Shown here in pieces: positions 11,110-22,189 of a stretch of 64,000 nt of DNA (position 1 is its first letter; each line of letters starts with the position of its first letter). The position numbers and the translations under genes were made by a program. Under the pieces are notes generated by a model. The model ran no database searches and was not told where the DNA came from. It was given only the letters and a program-made list of their open reading frames with translations. Source of the DNA: Botryosphaeria dothidea (lineage: Eukaryota > Ascomycota > Dothideomycetes > Botryosphaeriales > Botryosphaeriaceae); the NCBI GenBank assembly GCA_011503125.2, contig WWBZ02000051.1, forward strand, positions 1,426,001 to 1,490,000, written 5' to 3'.

Positions 11110-12652
11110 GTGGTCATCTTGTAGTATATTTTGTAACGACTAATATCATGAAGAACGCTTGAGCCTTTGAGGTCCCCGATCTGGGAGGGACAGCAACATG
11201 AGCAGTGTGCTAATGCAAGGACTTTCGACGATGCTTCCAAAATGCAAACTGCTGCTGCAATTTGATTGAGGCACGTTCCTCGTGAGCATGCAGTGTATAC
11301 AATACTGCCTTGGACCATTTCTCTCAGTATAGATGCACTCACTAGCGCAGCCAATCAGAACCTCCGCACGCCGCGTGCACCCGGAGTTTACCACTCCTGG
11401 TCCTGAGCATACTAGGTGTGAACGTACCTGAAGATCATAAAGCTTACATGGCTTCGAAGTCGAGCTTGATCGTTAAAAGAAAAAAGCATCCGGCTGGTCG
11501 AAGACAGTTCCGGGGAGGGCTCGCTTCGGAAGTGGGCCCACAGCCAATTTCAGTGAAATGCAATAATTGGTCGGTGCTATCAACACCGCCACCCGCAAAA
11601 ACAAAAACATTCAACAGCCGCGATTCCCCAATGGTCACCCACTTGAGTACTAATCGGCCGGTTCGCAGCTTGAGTACGGCTGAGCGGACGGGAAGCCCTA
11701 TATTCTGCGACCTATGGTCGTACGTGGAATACAACGTTGCCAGTATTGTTTATAAACCCAATTGTTTCTCTGCGACACTGTTCCCGCAATGCATCCACCA
11801 GCACTGTCCTCTCTGAACCTACCTCCCACCTCCTAATTCTCCCTGCTTGACAGGATATTCGGCTACCAGTCGGTTATCGAGGTGTCTCTAATGACAGGTC
11901 CTTTACAGCACTTTGTGTGTCTCCGGAATGCCTCTCCTATCATCTGCTGATGCAGTAACCTGGAATTAGTTTTTGAACCAAGCTCGGAGTAACAAGAAAA
12001 AGAAAACAGGCGGGACCCATACTCTCTGATAACATAGATGAATGAAGAGCAATATCAAAAATTAGATAGCAGTATATCTTTCGGAAACGGAGAAGGGCTG
12101 TCTGGGTTGCTTTAGCAAGATCCAATGGGTGATCAGCAGTATTTTAAGAATTCCAGCATATGCACCTTCTCCTACAAGCCCACTTCGGTGTGTTTCAGAA
12201 TCGTTTCGTATAGCAGACGGAACGTCTTGTTACCGAACCGAAAGGCCTAAGTGGGGTTGCTGTAGGAGGGATGAACCACCCTCGAAAAACATCCGATGTT
12301 ACCCGAGCCAAAAATGATTCACTTCCGTCCTAAAGCTCGCATGTACTACTGCGTACGGCAAGTATCCATTACTCGAATTAAACCGTGCTCGATCCCTTCC
12401 ATGGTCCCTCACTGAAGCCATTATCCATCGTTGAGCTTTTATTGGTCAACTATTGGTTAAGGACACACCCTACCGAGAAAGGCCTATAGATGCCGAGAAA
12501 GGTCTGCATGAGACAGATGATACCGGGCGCGTAACTTCTCGGATACGGGAAGTTAAATGCCGGGAGGCGTCAGTCTATAAAGAAAAGGGTCGATTCGAAT
12601 ATTTCGATGTAGATTTGAGGCAGTACATCAATACATCATCTCTACCTTGATA
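11110..12652. other. Intergenic region upstream of the P450
   Basis: About 1.5 kb. Scattered short frames show no recognisable domain. A TATAAAG element at 12576-12582 lies 77 bp before the P450 start codon. Confidence 0.5.
12576..12582 (+). promoter_or_regulatory. TATA-like element of the P450 gene
   Basis: TATAAAG, 77 bp upstream of the ATG at 12653. The promoter appears undamaged although the coding region carries a stop codon. Confidence 0.4.
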
Positions 12653-14362
12653 ATGGAAAACCCGATATCTACCGAGAACGCTCTTCCGGACGTTGGGGGC
12701 CTCAAGATTGTTCCAATTATCTTCTCCCTACTCATCGCCGGGGTAATATACGCCTTTCCTCCTGTTGAGATTCGCTAATTCCTCTTCTCACAGGCTCTGT
12801 TGAAATCAGTCTACAACATCTACTTCCATACATGCCGTAAATGTACTTAGTGCATCGGATTCAAATTGTACCCAGCTGATTGAAGACAGTCCCGGGCCCA
12901 AGACTGGCGGCCATTACGGACCTTGTCTACTATTACTACGTATGGCAGGGGACGGTTGTCTCTTGGGTCGACAAAGTCCACCGTCAGTACGGAGATGCGG
13001 TTCGGCTCGGCCCTGACAGGATAAGCTACACTAAACCCGAGGCATGGAAGTCCATCTGCGGACACCGAACGCGAGGCCAACCATCCAACACCAAGGACGA
13101 TCGCTTTTACCCAAAGGAGGTCAACGGTATTAACACAATCATCAACGCCGAGGACGACTCCGAGCACGGCCGAATTCGAAAGAACTTCACGCACGCCTTT
13201 TCCGACAAAGCCCTCAAGCAGCAAGAACATATCATCACCAAATATGTCAGCAAGTTGGTAGATCTCATATCCAAAGCTGCATCAGAAGGCGCCGCCGTCG
13301 ATGTAACGAAGTTCTACAATTACACGACATTTGACGTGATGGCTGATCTGACTTTTGGTGAGCTTCTTGGCTTGTTGGACCGTTCCGCGTACACACCCTG
13401 GGTAGAGGCAACATTCAACAGCTTGAAAGTATCTGCCATGTTCAGGATTCCGCTGGAGTTCCCCATCATCGCGCCCACCGTGGAATTCTTCATCCCTCAG
13501 TATCTGAAGGAGATGCGGCAGAAACACTGGAAGCATTCCGTTGACCGTGTTAACAAGCGGGTTCAAAACGGGAACAACGAGCCCGACATCTGGAGTTTTG
13601 TGGTCTCATCAGACGATAATGTCAATGGGCTGACGCTCGGCGAGATGCATGGCAACGCGGCGAACTTCATGATTGCCGGAACAGAGACCACGGCAACGAC
13701 TCTCAGCGGACTTACCTACTTCCTACTGAAGAATCCGGAAAAGATGAAGAAATTGGTTGAGGAGATCAGATCTCTCCCTCTGGAAGAATTGAATCTAGAG
13801 ACTCTGCCGAAGCTGAAGTACATGTCTGCTTGTGTGGAAGAGACTCTACGGATGTACCCTCCACTCCCAATAGCGGCATGGAGGAAAGCGCCACGAGGAG
13901 GTAATATCGTTTGTGGTGAATGGGTTCCTGAAAATGTTGGTTGAGTATATTCTTACACAAGCCAACAGCTAATCAAAAGCGCAGGCCCGTCTGGGGATTT
14001 CCTAATACTCTGCCTACCGCTCGCCTAAAAACCTCAAAGATCCAGATGACTTTGTACCTGAGCGCTGGCTCCCTGATTTAGGGTACAACAACGACCAAAG
14101 GGATGCATTCCAACCGTTTTCATTCGGACCCCGTAATTGTATTGGGAAAAAGTGAGTCATGATCATGAGCGTAACACGGATAATGACTAACTTTCAAAGC
14201 CTTGCGTACCACGAGATGCGCATTATCCTGGCGAATGTCCTTTGGCGATTCGATTTTGAACTTTGTCCTGAAAGTGAGGGCTGGACGGATCAGAAGGTGT
14301 GGATTGTTTGGGAAAAACCGGCTCTCATGGTCAAACTCAAGCCTCGTACCGAGACCAACTAG
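12653..14362 (+). pseudogene. Cytochrome P450 interrupted by one nonsense codon
   Basis: Microsomal-type fungal P450. Exons are 12653-12742, 12794-12842, 12890-13935, 13985-14151 and 14200-14362; every junction keeps frame, for 505 codons including the final stop. Features in order: N-terminal anchor (IVPIIFSLLIAGALL), Pro-rich hinge RKFPGPRL, I-helix oxygen-binding motif AGTETT, ExxR in EETLRMYPP, PERW loop, and heme-binding [11 protein letters not shown]. Codon 402 (14003-14005) is TAA, inside the conserved stretch between ExxR and PERW. The flanking residues read ARLGIS, stop, [15 protein letters not shown]; many relatives have Gln or a similar residue there, so a CAA-to-TAA transition is the simplest explanation. 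The truncated product would lack the heme cysteine. Escape would need splicing from exon 3 to an acceptor after 14005, losing conserved residues. Because splicing and frame are otherwise intact, the lesion looks recent. Substrate unknown. Confidence 0.75.
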
Positions 14363-15369
14363 CAAATATCCTTGGATTTTGTTCCGATATCAAAAATTTT
14401 CCACTTATAGATATATTCTTTTTTTTTCTCATCTTCCGATCGCTGCTAAAAGTCTTCAGCCGCTGTATTTATTTGAGTTAAAGGGCTTGTAACAGCTTTC
14501 AATTGCTGGTGACCAAATGTGCATTGATGAAAGATGAATGAGAAAGATACAATACTGGGCTAATGGAATTTCGGATGAAGGTACAGTGATGAAAGCAAGC
14601 TTGAAAAGGCTATTCTGAAGTATATTCCCGAAAATGTGAGTGTGAGAACTTCGCCAATATGTCCGATCAGCTTGCAGGATTTACAGGCATTAACAAAACA
14701 TAGAATCTATCTATGCAAGCTAAGACAATCTTTTATGAAGGGGTTTTTATGTACCGTGTATTCCCGTGCTTGATACGGGATGCTGAAAAGTCAGAACTCA
14801 AATATGCTACAGGTTTGCCCTCTCCAAATCTGGTGGCAATACCAACGATCATCTCGCCCTCAAGTGCATGTAGAGTATCCACATCATTACTCCAGGGGAT
14901 TTCTCAGCACCACTCCCTATCACGATCTGTAACAAGCTGTTTCAATACTGTCAGAAAGTATTATTCATACACAAGTTGAGAAGGGAGAGCGGAGTACCTT
15001 ATCTTTTTTTCTTCAAAGTCAGTGCATTAACAAAAAACATGCATCAATCTTTCTTCGGATTCCCTTCATATCACGAGCTGTTGCAGCATTGTATAGATCA
15101 ATTTACAAGCCAATATGGGCTGACATTGGTACTGCAGTTCTCTTACATACGCTTCAAATCTCGAGGTTCACAATGAGCCAAACAGAAGTTCACGATCTTG
15201 ATTCATGAAGAATGATTTATTAATGGATTGAGAAAGTAGCGCTGTTCTCACAACAGCTTCTTGGACAACCTCTCTGAGAGCCCAAGATAGTCAACGAAAT
15301 CTTTCCACCAATCAACGAGAAAGAGACCACCAAACCACTCAGTCACCGCGCTCTTCGTCACTCTACATT
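14363..15369. other. Intergenic region
   Basis: About 1 kb, relatively AT-rich. The only open frames are short and without recognisable features. I see nothing specific here. Confidence 0.5.
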
Positions 15370-15883
15370 CTAATTCATAGCCGGTTTCTTCTCCTGAAAT
15401 GTTTTGATAACCTGTACTAGGCGCTCAGCAGTGAGGAACTCGTGATTTGTGAGCTGCTGAAGGTCGATGACGAACTCGTTGGCTCGAAGGTAATGAATCT
15501 CGTCATAATGATTATCATATTTTTCAACCAAGCAAGGGTTTCTCATATTACGCCAAGGCTTTGAGATATCCCGCATCATCCGGCAACAGCACCACTATCG
15601 CGACCAGTCATCCAGACCAAGAGGAATTATGAAGTAATTTAAACGGTTCGCGTCGCGTCCAAGGGTTGACAGCCAGCCTTTTCCAGTTTTTCAAATATCA
15701 TCGCGGGCATGTATCGAAACTGATACGGCGGAAAGCAAGGTGCAGAGGGAAAGTCTCGGCCCAGATCCCATAGCTTTCACGCCCCAGGGCGATGTCATAA
15801 ATCATGTTGCGGATCTCTCCCGGTAGAGAGAAGAAGCGAGGGACTCGACACTCGTAGCGTTGGTGTTCATAAGTCCCATGCAA
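15370..15883 (-). pseudogene. Decayed F-box-like (2EXR-type) gene fragment
   Basis: On the minus strand a 61-codon frame (15883 to 15698) carries RFFSLPGEIRNMIYDIAL, the N-terminal motif of a large fungal F-box-like/2EXR family. It stops just after the motif. Shifting one frame continues sensibly as QFRYMPAMIFEKLEKAGC. A third segment reads NRLNYFIIPLGLDDWSR, then an in-frame TAG, then continues in the same frame as CCRMMRDISKPWRNMRNP to the stop at 15370. At least one frameshift plus one nonsense codon break the gene. Introns could explain one of these breaks, but not obviously both. The family link rests on the LPxEIRNxIY motif only. Confidence 0.5.
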
Positions 15884-18127
15884 TCTTCTGCAACATGATC
15901 CGGATCGGTGGCGGCTTCAAGCGCAATGGTTTGCTCCATCTTCAGGTAGTCCTCGCCTACGGTCTGTCAGACTTTATCTTACAAGAACGATCGAAAATCC
16001 CAGTATCCCTACCAATAAAGTCCACATGTTCTCCACTACGATCACACTAATCAGCGGTGATCTCCAAAGTAGAAAGGTCAGTTGGGGACATAAGAGCCAT
16101 CTCCGGGGTGTCAAGTGCATTGCCTTCCCTCATGGATGCTGGTAGAGGGCCTTCCTGCGTCGGGAAAGAGTGTTAGAAAGGGACTTTGGAAGATGAGTAA
16201 ATGTGTAATTCACAACTTCACAGTGGTCTTCAAAGAGAATTGTTGTCCCGGAAGGTAGGGAAGAACCAGCAGTGAAGGTGGCACATTTATATCTATGCGA
16301 GAGTTCCCCGATAGTAATGGTACAGGTGAGGGTGTTAACTGTCGGACACATTTGTGCGTTTGAGGGCTGAAGAGTCTATCTTTGACCAATGCAGGGGGTG
16401 AATGTTGGGCTGCTTTCTCCACAAAAAAATAACGATAGTCGAAATTAGTGCAGCCTGCAAACCACAGATAAAAGGATTTTGCGGTAAAGCGGCAAGGCGT
16501 GGCGCAATGGTAAATGCGTCAGCTTAGGGCATATGACTAGGAAGAAAACACAGAATGGCATGAGTGCGTTGTCAAGAATTGGGAAAATATTTTCAAAAAT
16601 CTACCAGTACCTTCCAGGATCAACAAGTATTTGACCACTGCCCCAATTTCTCCACACGCTTGGCGTGGGACCGGGAAAGGCCCCCAAGCTGGAATGGGAG
16701 GCGGATAGATGCAGTATCTTCGACTGGATATGGGTCCTCGGTCCAACAAAGGTCGAGGTGCAGTCTACACGACAACATGCGCTCGTGCAGATTGCAAGGC
16801 CAGCACCGCTGTGAGATCAACTGCTGTGAGGGGTGTTCGATCATGAGTATGCGATTTGGCTTGCAAAAGTCGGGTCCAGAGTCAACTCCATCGACTCCAG
16901 CATCGTAATACGGCCCTATCGAACGCTTTAGACCGTGAGGAACCGAATTGCGGGCGTAATCAATGTGAGTTTCGGTCTGCGAACGCGAGAGAGCTCTGCG
17001 GCATCCAAATAGGTCTCGTCTTCCAAGCCATAGGTATGAGTATCGGCAAAAGCAGATGGCTACTCCGGGACGTCACGTGAACTCTGTGGAGGGACCTTAC
17101 CAACGTAAGTGCAAACGAGAGAATATGGCCTTGGCCTTATTGCCATTGTCGGACCACGAGTTGGGAGTGTCAAGCCGATCTTCAAGAAAATCATATGAAA
17201 TCCGGGCGTGAGATAAGAATCCACAAGGGTCTTTTCCTAGACTCTGGAGTTGCGGAGTGGTGACCAGTTGTATCCCGGTTCTGGCTATACTAAGCGGCGT
17301 AGATAGCTCGCAATCGTAGCCTAGACAAATAACGGAATGAACCGCTGTGGAAGTAACGTCAAAGCACAAAAATATTCCAATCCCATTTGTCAAGTTTTAG
17401 GAATTCACTGGATTAAATAATCCCATACGTCATCAGAGACCTCAATGTGGACTTGGTATATACAGAGGATGATTCGACTAATGAACATCATCTCGTTCAG
17501 ATACGGCGCACGCTGCACTCTGAGGGAGGCTACTTACAATTTTCATTATCCGAGAGCTGTCTCTAATCAGGAAGGTCTGAACAAAGTTTCATTCGAGCTC
17601 CGGCAAATGTCTCAAGCGGACGAGTCCTCGGAATTTATTCCGCGTTTACCCTTTGAGATCGGAGTTCGGAAGGCAAGATCGTAGTTGCACAACGGATACT
17701 CCGATCTACCCGTTTTGCTGAAGCCTTCCGGGTCGTGGGTCGGGCCGTTAGGGATTCCCCTTTTCTATTCGACGATCATGTCCCTGTCGTACGATGTGCC
17801 TGTATAGACAAAAACAAGCGAGACAATGACCTGACCTCCACACATCTAAAACATGACCTAAAAGTTCTTGAGGATCCCACATCATCTGTTATCATGACAA
17901 GGTCTTAGTCTGCCAAATCTGTACCCAATTGCCGGTGTGGTGCGTGACAGAGCCATTTTGGTGACGCAACGGGCGCCCGGAGAATTCCATACGCTCTGCG
18001 ACGTACGAGTGGATGGTGATGAGAGTACTTCGGATTTGGATCGGACCTTGCCGGTTGCGGTAGAGAATTGCGTACACCTGGGTTGAAACTGCCGACAAAA
18101 TGCTCCGATTATTCGGTATGGATTGCG
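15884..18127. other. Gene-poor stretch
   Basis: About 2.2 kb with only short frames on both strands and no conserved domain I can defend. A weak Cys-rich pattern at about 16780-16855 (+) faintly recalls a zinc cluster but has wrong spacing. A tRNA A-box-like string near 16500 lacks the rest of a tRNA. With the decayed F-box-like gene next door, this looks like a degenerate accessory island. Confidence 0.45.
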
Positions 18128-18134
18128 TATAAAA
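18128..18134 (+). promoter_or_regulatory. TATA box of the SnoaL-like gene
   Basis: TATAAAA, 85 bp upstream of the ATG at 18219, on the coding strand. Confidence 0.5.
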
Positions 18135-18218
18135 TCTGAGCGAGCTCTGACAACCTGTCAGGAAACAATCAAAATTTCGAATACCTTCTGCGGCCACATA
18201 TACTAGCAACCGAACAAG

Positions 18219-18710
18219 ATGTCACCAAAATACGCCAGCAAAGAGCATATCCAGGATGTGTTCTCGCACATGGCCGTGGGAGACTACGATGGCTTCTTTG
18301 CAAACGTTGTACCTGATGTCCGTAAGTCAAGGCAAATCTGTACTAGGCGCGAATGCAAGCCCTTACCCTCGATTATTATAGAATGGACTGTCCAATCGAA
18401 AACGATTCTCGGTGGTACCTACAACAACCGCGACGAGTTCCGCACCAAGACGTTTGGCCGGTTAGGCAAGATCATGGATCCTGAGCATCCCGTCCATCCG
18501 AAGGTCCATAACATCGTTGGTGGCGGCGACGATGAATGGGCAATGGTTGAAATGACGAATACGAGCAAGACGAAAACTGGCTTGGATTACAACAACACTT
18601 TCTGTTGGGCCACACGGTGGAATACTGAAGGCAAGATTGTGCAGGTGAGGGCATATTTGGACACAGCTCTGGTGCAGCACATTGTGGATGGAACGGAAGG
18701 AAAGATATGA
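18219..18710 (+). CDS. SnoaL/NTF2-like small protein
   Basis: Exons 18219-18321 and 18382-18710 give 143 residues. The 60-nt intron (GTAAGT to TATAG, phase 1) is a multiple of three and free of stops, so the unspliced message also reads through to a 163-residue form. The spliced join reads VVPDVQWTVQSKTILGGTY, as in SnoaL-like polyketide-cyclase/NTF2-fold proteins, whose one-domain cone typically runs helix, FFANVVPDV, WTV, then a C-terminal sheet (EWAMVEMTNTS; FCWATRWNTEGKIVQVRAYLDT). No catalytic activity can be assigned; members include cyclases, isomerases and small binding proteins. It sits in the accessory half with a good TATA box, compatible with regulated expression. Confidence 0.7.
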   Translation: MSPKYASKEHIQDVFSHMAVGDYDGFFANVVPDVRKSRQICTRRECKPLPSIIIEWTVQSKTILGGTYNNRDEFRTKTFGRLGKIMDPEHPVHPKVHNIVGGGDDEWAMVEMTNTSKTKTGLDYNNTFCWATRWNTEGKIVQVRAYLDTALVQHIVDGTEGKI

Positions 18711-18815
18711 TTATCGATGTAAATAGAATAAAAGCAATGATAACTGCCTGGAAAATTGACGGCCGTGAATAAGATAGCGTGGTGCTCATTGTGAGTTATC
18801 CGAAAGTCCCTGAAC

Positions 18816-20060
18816 TCACCCGTTCCAATAGACCTGGCCATCCATGATTCTTCTCGCAGTACGGAATACCGACGCAGCCTCAACTTCTCCACAATCATTC
18901 ATAGCAGCAGTGACCTGAATTCTTCCACTGGAGTGGCCAATGGTAATCATTCCTGGATCTACCAAGTTCTGGGCAACGTGTTTCTGAACAACAGTACCAC
19001 TGACCTTGGCAGCTGCAGCAACACATAAAGCACCTGTCAATGGAATAGCCTTATGTGGTTGAGCATCTGAGAGAAATCGGATGACAAGATCTACCGTGGA
19101 CGCATCCTGGGTCTGACCAGACAGGATCTTGTGGCTGATTGACGGAGAGACAATAGCAATTTTCGGGGTGACCCTTGGGACGTCAGAAGGGTTCTTGACC
19201 ATACCCATAGCAACGGCTGCCTGACGACGGATGTCCTCAAGCAACTCGAGCTTCTCAGGAAGCTTGTTGAAATCATTGGGAAGAATAGTTCCATCCACAC
19301 CAATGTCCTTGGCACTAACGAAGACGCCGGGACCAGCAGCATCAACGCAGCTGACCTCAATGCCGTTGAACCTGTCGACCGCGTTGCCAGTAGGCAAAAG
19401 TTTACCCGTCTTGGAACCAGAGGGATCGAGGAAATCCAGCGTCACTTTCGCACCTGTGCCACCGACACCATCAATGGCGAAGTCTCCCTGAGCCTGGGCT
19501 TGGCCATTGGCAACGGGGAAGCTGTTGCGGATGTACTTCCTGGTATTTGTATTGAAGATGCGGACGGTAGCTGTTCCTTCCTTCTCGTAGTCAATGTCTC
19601 CCAGAAGTCGTTCGTTAAAGGCGTAGGGCCCTACGGCAGAGCTCATGTTTCCACAGTTACCGGCGAGGTCAACAATTGGGGTCTCAATGCCCACTCCAAC
19701 AAACGTATATGTTACGTCCGCATTTGGGTCGTCGGTAGGAGCTATGAGACAGATTTTGGAAAGGCTGGAGATACCGGCACCCATGCCGTCTAACTGTCGG
19801 CCATTGGGATCTGGAGTGCCCATGATCTGAAGGAAGATGCTGCGGCGAAGCTCATCATCCTTGGGTAGATGTTTCTCCTGGAACATGACACCACGCGAGG
19901 TGCCGCCTCTGTAGTAGGCAGCCGGCGTTGATTGTTGCATTCTGGAGAGAGATGCAGCGGTAGCAGAGAAGGCGCGAAGAGGGATCCGAGCTGGGCTCAT
20001 CTGCACAAGGCCTTTCAGCGGTTTGGCAAGCAAAAGGCCAGCTCTCGAGACCCCGCGCAT
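18816..20060 (-). CDS. PrpF-family aconitate isomerase-like protein, mitochondrial
   Basis: Intronless, 414 residues from the chosen ATG at 20060. The PrpF fold is recognisable: AAYYRGGTSRGVMFQEKHLP near the start, ICLIAPTDDPNADV, LAGNCGNMSSAVGPYA, and in the C-terminal half RFLSDAQPHKAIPLTGALC and ITIGHSSGRIQV. PrpF proteins are cofactor-free isomerases acting on 2-methylaconitate or aconitate. The fungal relative Adi1 of Ustilago converts cis- to trans-aconitate for itaconate synthesis. The first 40 residues (MRGVSRAGLLLAKPLKG, then PLRAFSATAASLSRM) are rich in Arg, Ser and Ala with no acids, predicting a mitochondrial presequence. The frame extends 42 codons further upstream, but that would overlap the promoter region of the divergent gene. 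The exact substrate is not established. Confidence 0.8.
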   Translation of the reverse strand: MRGVSRAGLLLAKPLKGLVQMSPARIPLRAFSATAASLSRMQQSTPAAYYRGGTSRGVMFQEKHLPKDDELRRSIFLQIMGTPDPNGRQLDGMGAGISSLSKICLIAPTDDPNADVTYTFVGVGIETPIVDLAGNCGNMSSAVGPYAFNERLLGDIDYEKEGTATVRIFNTNTRKYIRNSFPVANGQAQAQGDFAIDGVGGTGAKVTLDFLDPSGSKTGKLLPTGNAVDRFNGIEVSCVDAAGPGVFVSAKDIGVDGTILPNDFNKLPEKLELLEDIRRQAAVAMGMVKNPSDVPRVTPKIAIVSPSISHKILSGQTQDASTVDLVIRFLSDAQPHKAIPLTGALCVAAAAKVSGTVVQKHVAQNLVDPGMITIGHSSGRIQVTAAMNDCGEVEAASVFRTARRIMDGQVYWNG

Positions 20061-20335
20061 GACGAATAGTGAGGCGGGCAAAACATGGGAAACAGAGTTT
20101 AAGTAGAGAGGCGGTTGGCCGGAGGGAAACAGCCGGAGCTGCTGCCATGATCGCCGCGTGCCTGCCGCCCTCCGCTCGGGCGACATCGGGCAGGAGCTCG
20201 GGCCAGGCGTGGCACTCGTGTGCCATCAGAACTTTTTGGATGAGCATCATCGTCACCACCTCTGCATCTCCGTCGCCTGCCCATTCGCGTCTGTCCGCCA
20301 CCTGCTCAATCGCTTCCAGCCCTTTCGTACACAAA
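20061..20335. promoter_or_regulatory. Shared promoter region of prpF-like and GrpE genes
   Basis: The two divergent start codons are only 275 bp apart, so regulatory elements are probably shared. No TATA box is evident. Both products carry mitochondrial presequence-like N-termini. Confidence 0.45.
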
Positions 20336-21237
20336 ATGCTGTCCCGCACCATCTTCAGATCATCCAGAACCGCGAGCTCCAGGCTATCGGCGCAGGTCGC
20401 CTCGGCTTCCCTTCGCGCCCAGTCCCCGCTGCTGCGCGCATCAGTAGCTCCGGCGCCCACCGTTTCGCCTCTCCGGATAGCATCGAGATGGTATTCAGAG
20501 TCGGCGGAAACGAATAAGGGAGCGAACAAGGAAGAGAAGAAGGCAGAAGAGAAGAAGGAGGGCGAGCAGGCGAAAGAGCCTTCTGAGGTGGACAAGCTGA
20601 AGGAGCAGGTCGAGGCTAAGAACAAGGAGGTCCTTGATTTGAAGGTCAGCTTCCAATCTGCCTTAGATGGCATTGATGAAGCCCAGTTTCACGGCAAATT
20701 GGGCTTCCATTACAAGAAGGTCCCACTGACATGATACTCGCACGATAGGATAAGTACCTCCGCTCAGTCGCCGACTTCCACAACTTGCAAGAGCGCACTA
20801 AGCGCGAGGTCCAGGCCGCTAAGGACTTCGCCATCCAGCGCTTTGCTCGCGACCTGGTCGAGTCTGTTGACAACCTCGACCGCGCCCTGTCCACCGTTCC
20901 CAAAGAGAGGCTGGTCGACGAGAACAAGGACCTTGTTACCCTGTATGATGGCCTCAAGATGACCGACACTATCCTCATCAACACTCTCAAGAAGCACGGT
21001 CTTGAGCGCGTTGACCCCAGCGCCGAGAACGAGAAGTTTGATCCCAACATCCATGAGGCCGTCTTCCAGACCCCAATGCCCGACAAGGAGGATGGCGTTT
21101 GCTTCTTTACTCAGCGTACTGGCTTCCTGCTCAATGGCAGAGTCATTAGGGTAAGTCATGGGCTACAATCGCATGATACTTCGGTACTAACAGACAACCT
21201 ACAGCCCGCTCAAGTCGGTGTCGTCAAGAACTCGTAA
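20336..21237 (+). CDS. mge1: Mitochondrial GrpE nucleotide exchange factor (Mge1)
   Basis: Exons 20336-20644, 20749-21150 and 21205-21237 give 247 residues. GrpE homologue acting on matrix Hsp70 (Ssc1) in protein import and folding. The first 50 residues form an Arg/Ser-rich presequence (MLSRTIFRSSRTASSRLSAQ, then RIASRWYSE). A charged coiled coil follows (EEKKAEEKKEGEQAKEPSEV; LKEQVEAKNKEVLDLK). The GrpE core is DKYLRSVADFHNLQERTKRE with LVESVDNLDRALSTVP, and the beta-domain reads FDPNIHEAVFQTPMP to GFLLNGRVIRPAQVGVVKNS. Intron 1 has a less common GTCAGC donor, but joining KEVLDLK to DKYLRS matches the family exactly. Intron 2 has GTAAGT and a perfect TACTAAC branch point. The last exon is only 33 nt. 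Confidence 0.92.
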
Positions 21238-22189
21238 TTCTCGCGCATATCACAACCAGGGCTCGCATCAAAACATGCGTAGAGACTTTATCCAGTCTTC
21301 GAGAAGCGTACTTCCGCTCCATTCTCAATGTATAATCACGACCTGCGAAGCTTCTCATTGCTATCATGTGGGGAACGGTGGGCAAAAAGCCGGCGTTTTT
21401 GTCTAAAAATTACCCCCAACACTTCCAATTGTTCTCTTTCTCCTCTTGTATATTGAAATCTGATACTCCTCTCTCCTGGGAAGCGCTATGGCTGGCTGGT
21501 TATGAAGAACTTCGGTTATGGGCTTCTATGTACTTGTATGGAAATTACCCGGTGGATGGTCGTAGGCATTGTGTCATTCATGGCAGATATTTGGAAAAGT
21601 TGGTGGAAACCAGGAAAAAAAGAAAGAACATAATGATCAAAGACCTTCTCCATGAGCGCTGACCTGACATTCTTTCAAATTATCGTGTGAAATCGACCGT
21701 GACATTGGCAGCAATTCTAAATTCAGACATGCTGAGTTGGACTCGAATGCTCCGACTCTACCCTTCTAAGCCGACTGATATATTTTCGCACCAACTCTTG
21801 TTCAGCGAAAACGGAAACGAGGCGGTTTGAATATTCTAAACATTCTGTTGCCAATCGGGCTCATATTCAATTTCAGTTCGGGTGAATATGCCTCTCCTCC
21901 CAATTATGTCCTAAACGCCATCCATGCAGTGTTGTATATCTTTTCGTTCATCCTCAGGGTTGGGCGTCGTTTCCTGATATTTCGATAGCCTTGCCAAGGG
22001 ACCGGACTTATTGAGACTTCGGCAGCGAGGACATCGAAGACGAGCACCTTGACCGCACATCCTCCACACTGCCAATTCCCCAACCCCTGCCTGTTACAAA
22101 ACCAGCCCTCATTCGAGCAGCAAATCCCGCCCCCCTCCTTCCTTATCCATTGAGAAAGCAATCCCCACCTCTCATCTCCCATCCAGCAT
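21238..22189. other. Intergenic region between convergent genes
   Basis: About 0.95 kb holding the 3' ends of mge1 (+) and the uL30m gene (-). Only short frames; nothing specific seen. Confidence 0.5.

Noticed and set aside
16490..16580. tRNA-like A-box string (TGGCGCAATGGTAAATGCGTC)
   Set aside because: It resembles the D-arm of a tRNA, but no acceptor stem, anticodon arm or GGTTCGAATCC-type B box follows at the right distance. At most a relic.
16780..16860. Possible Zn2Cys6 DNA-binding domain (RSCRLQGQHRCEINCCEGCS)
   Set aside because: Cysteine spacing does not fit C-x2-C-x6-C, the frame ends soon after, and no transcription-factor domain follows.
12653..18710. Secondary-metabolite cluster (P450 plus SnoaL-like protein)
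   Set aside because: No backbone enzyme such as a PKS, NRPS or terpene synthase and no pathway regulator nearby, and the P450 is broken.
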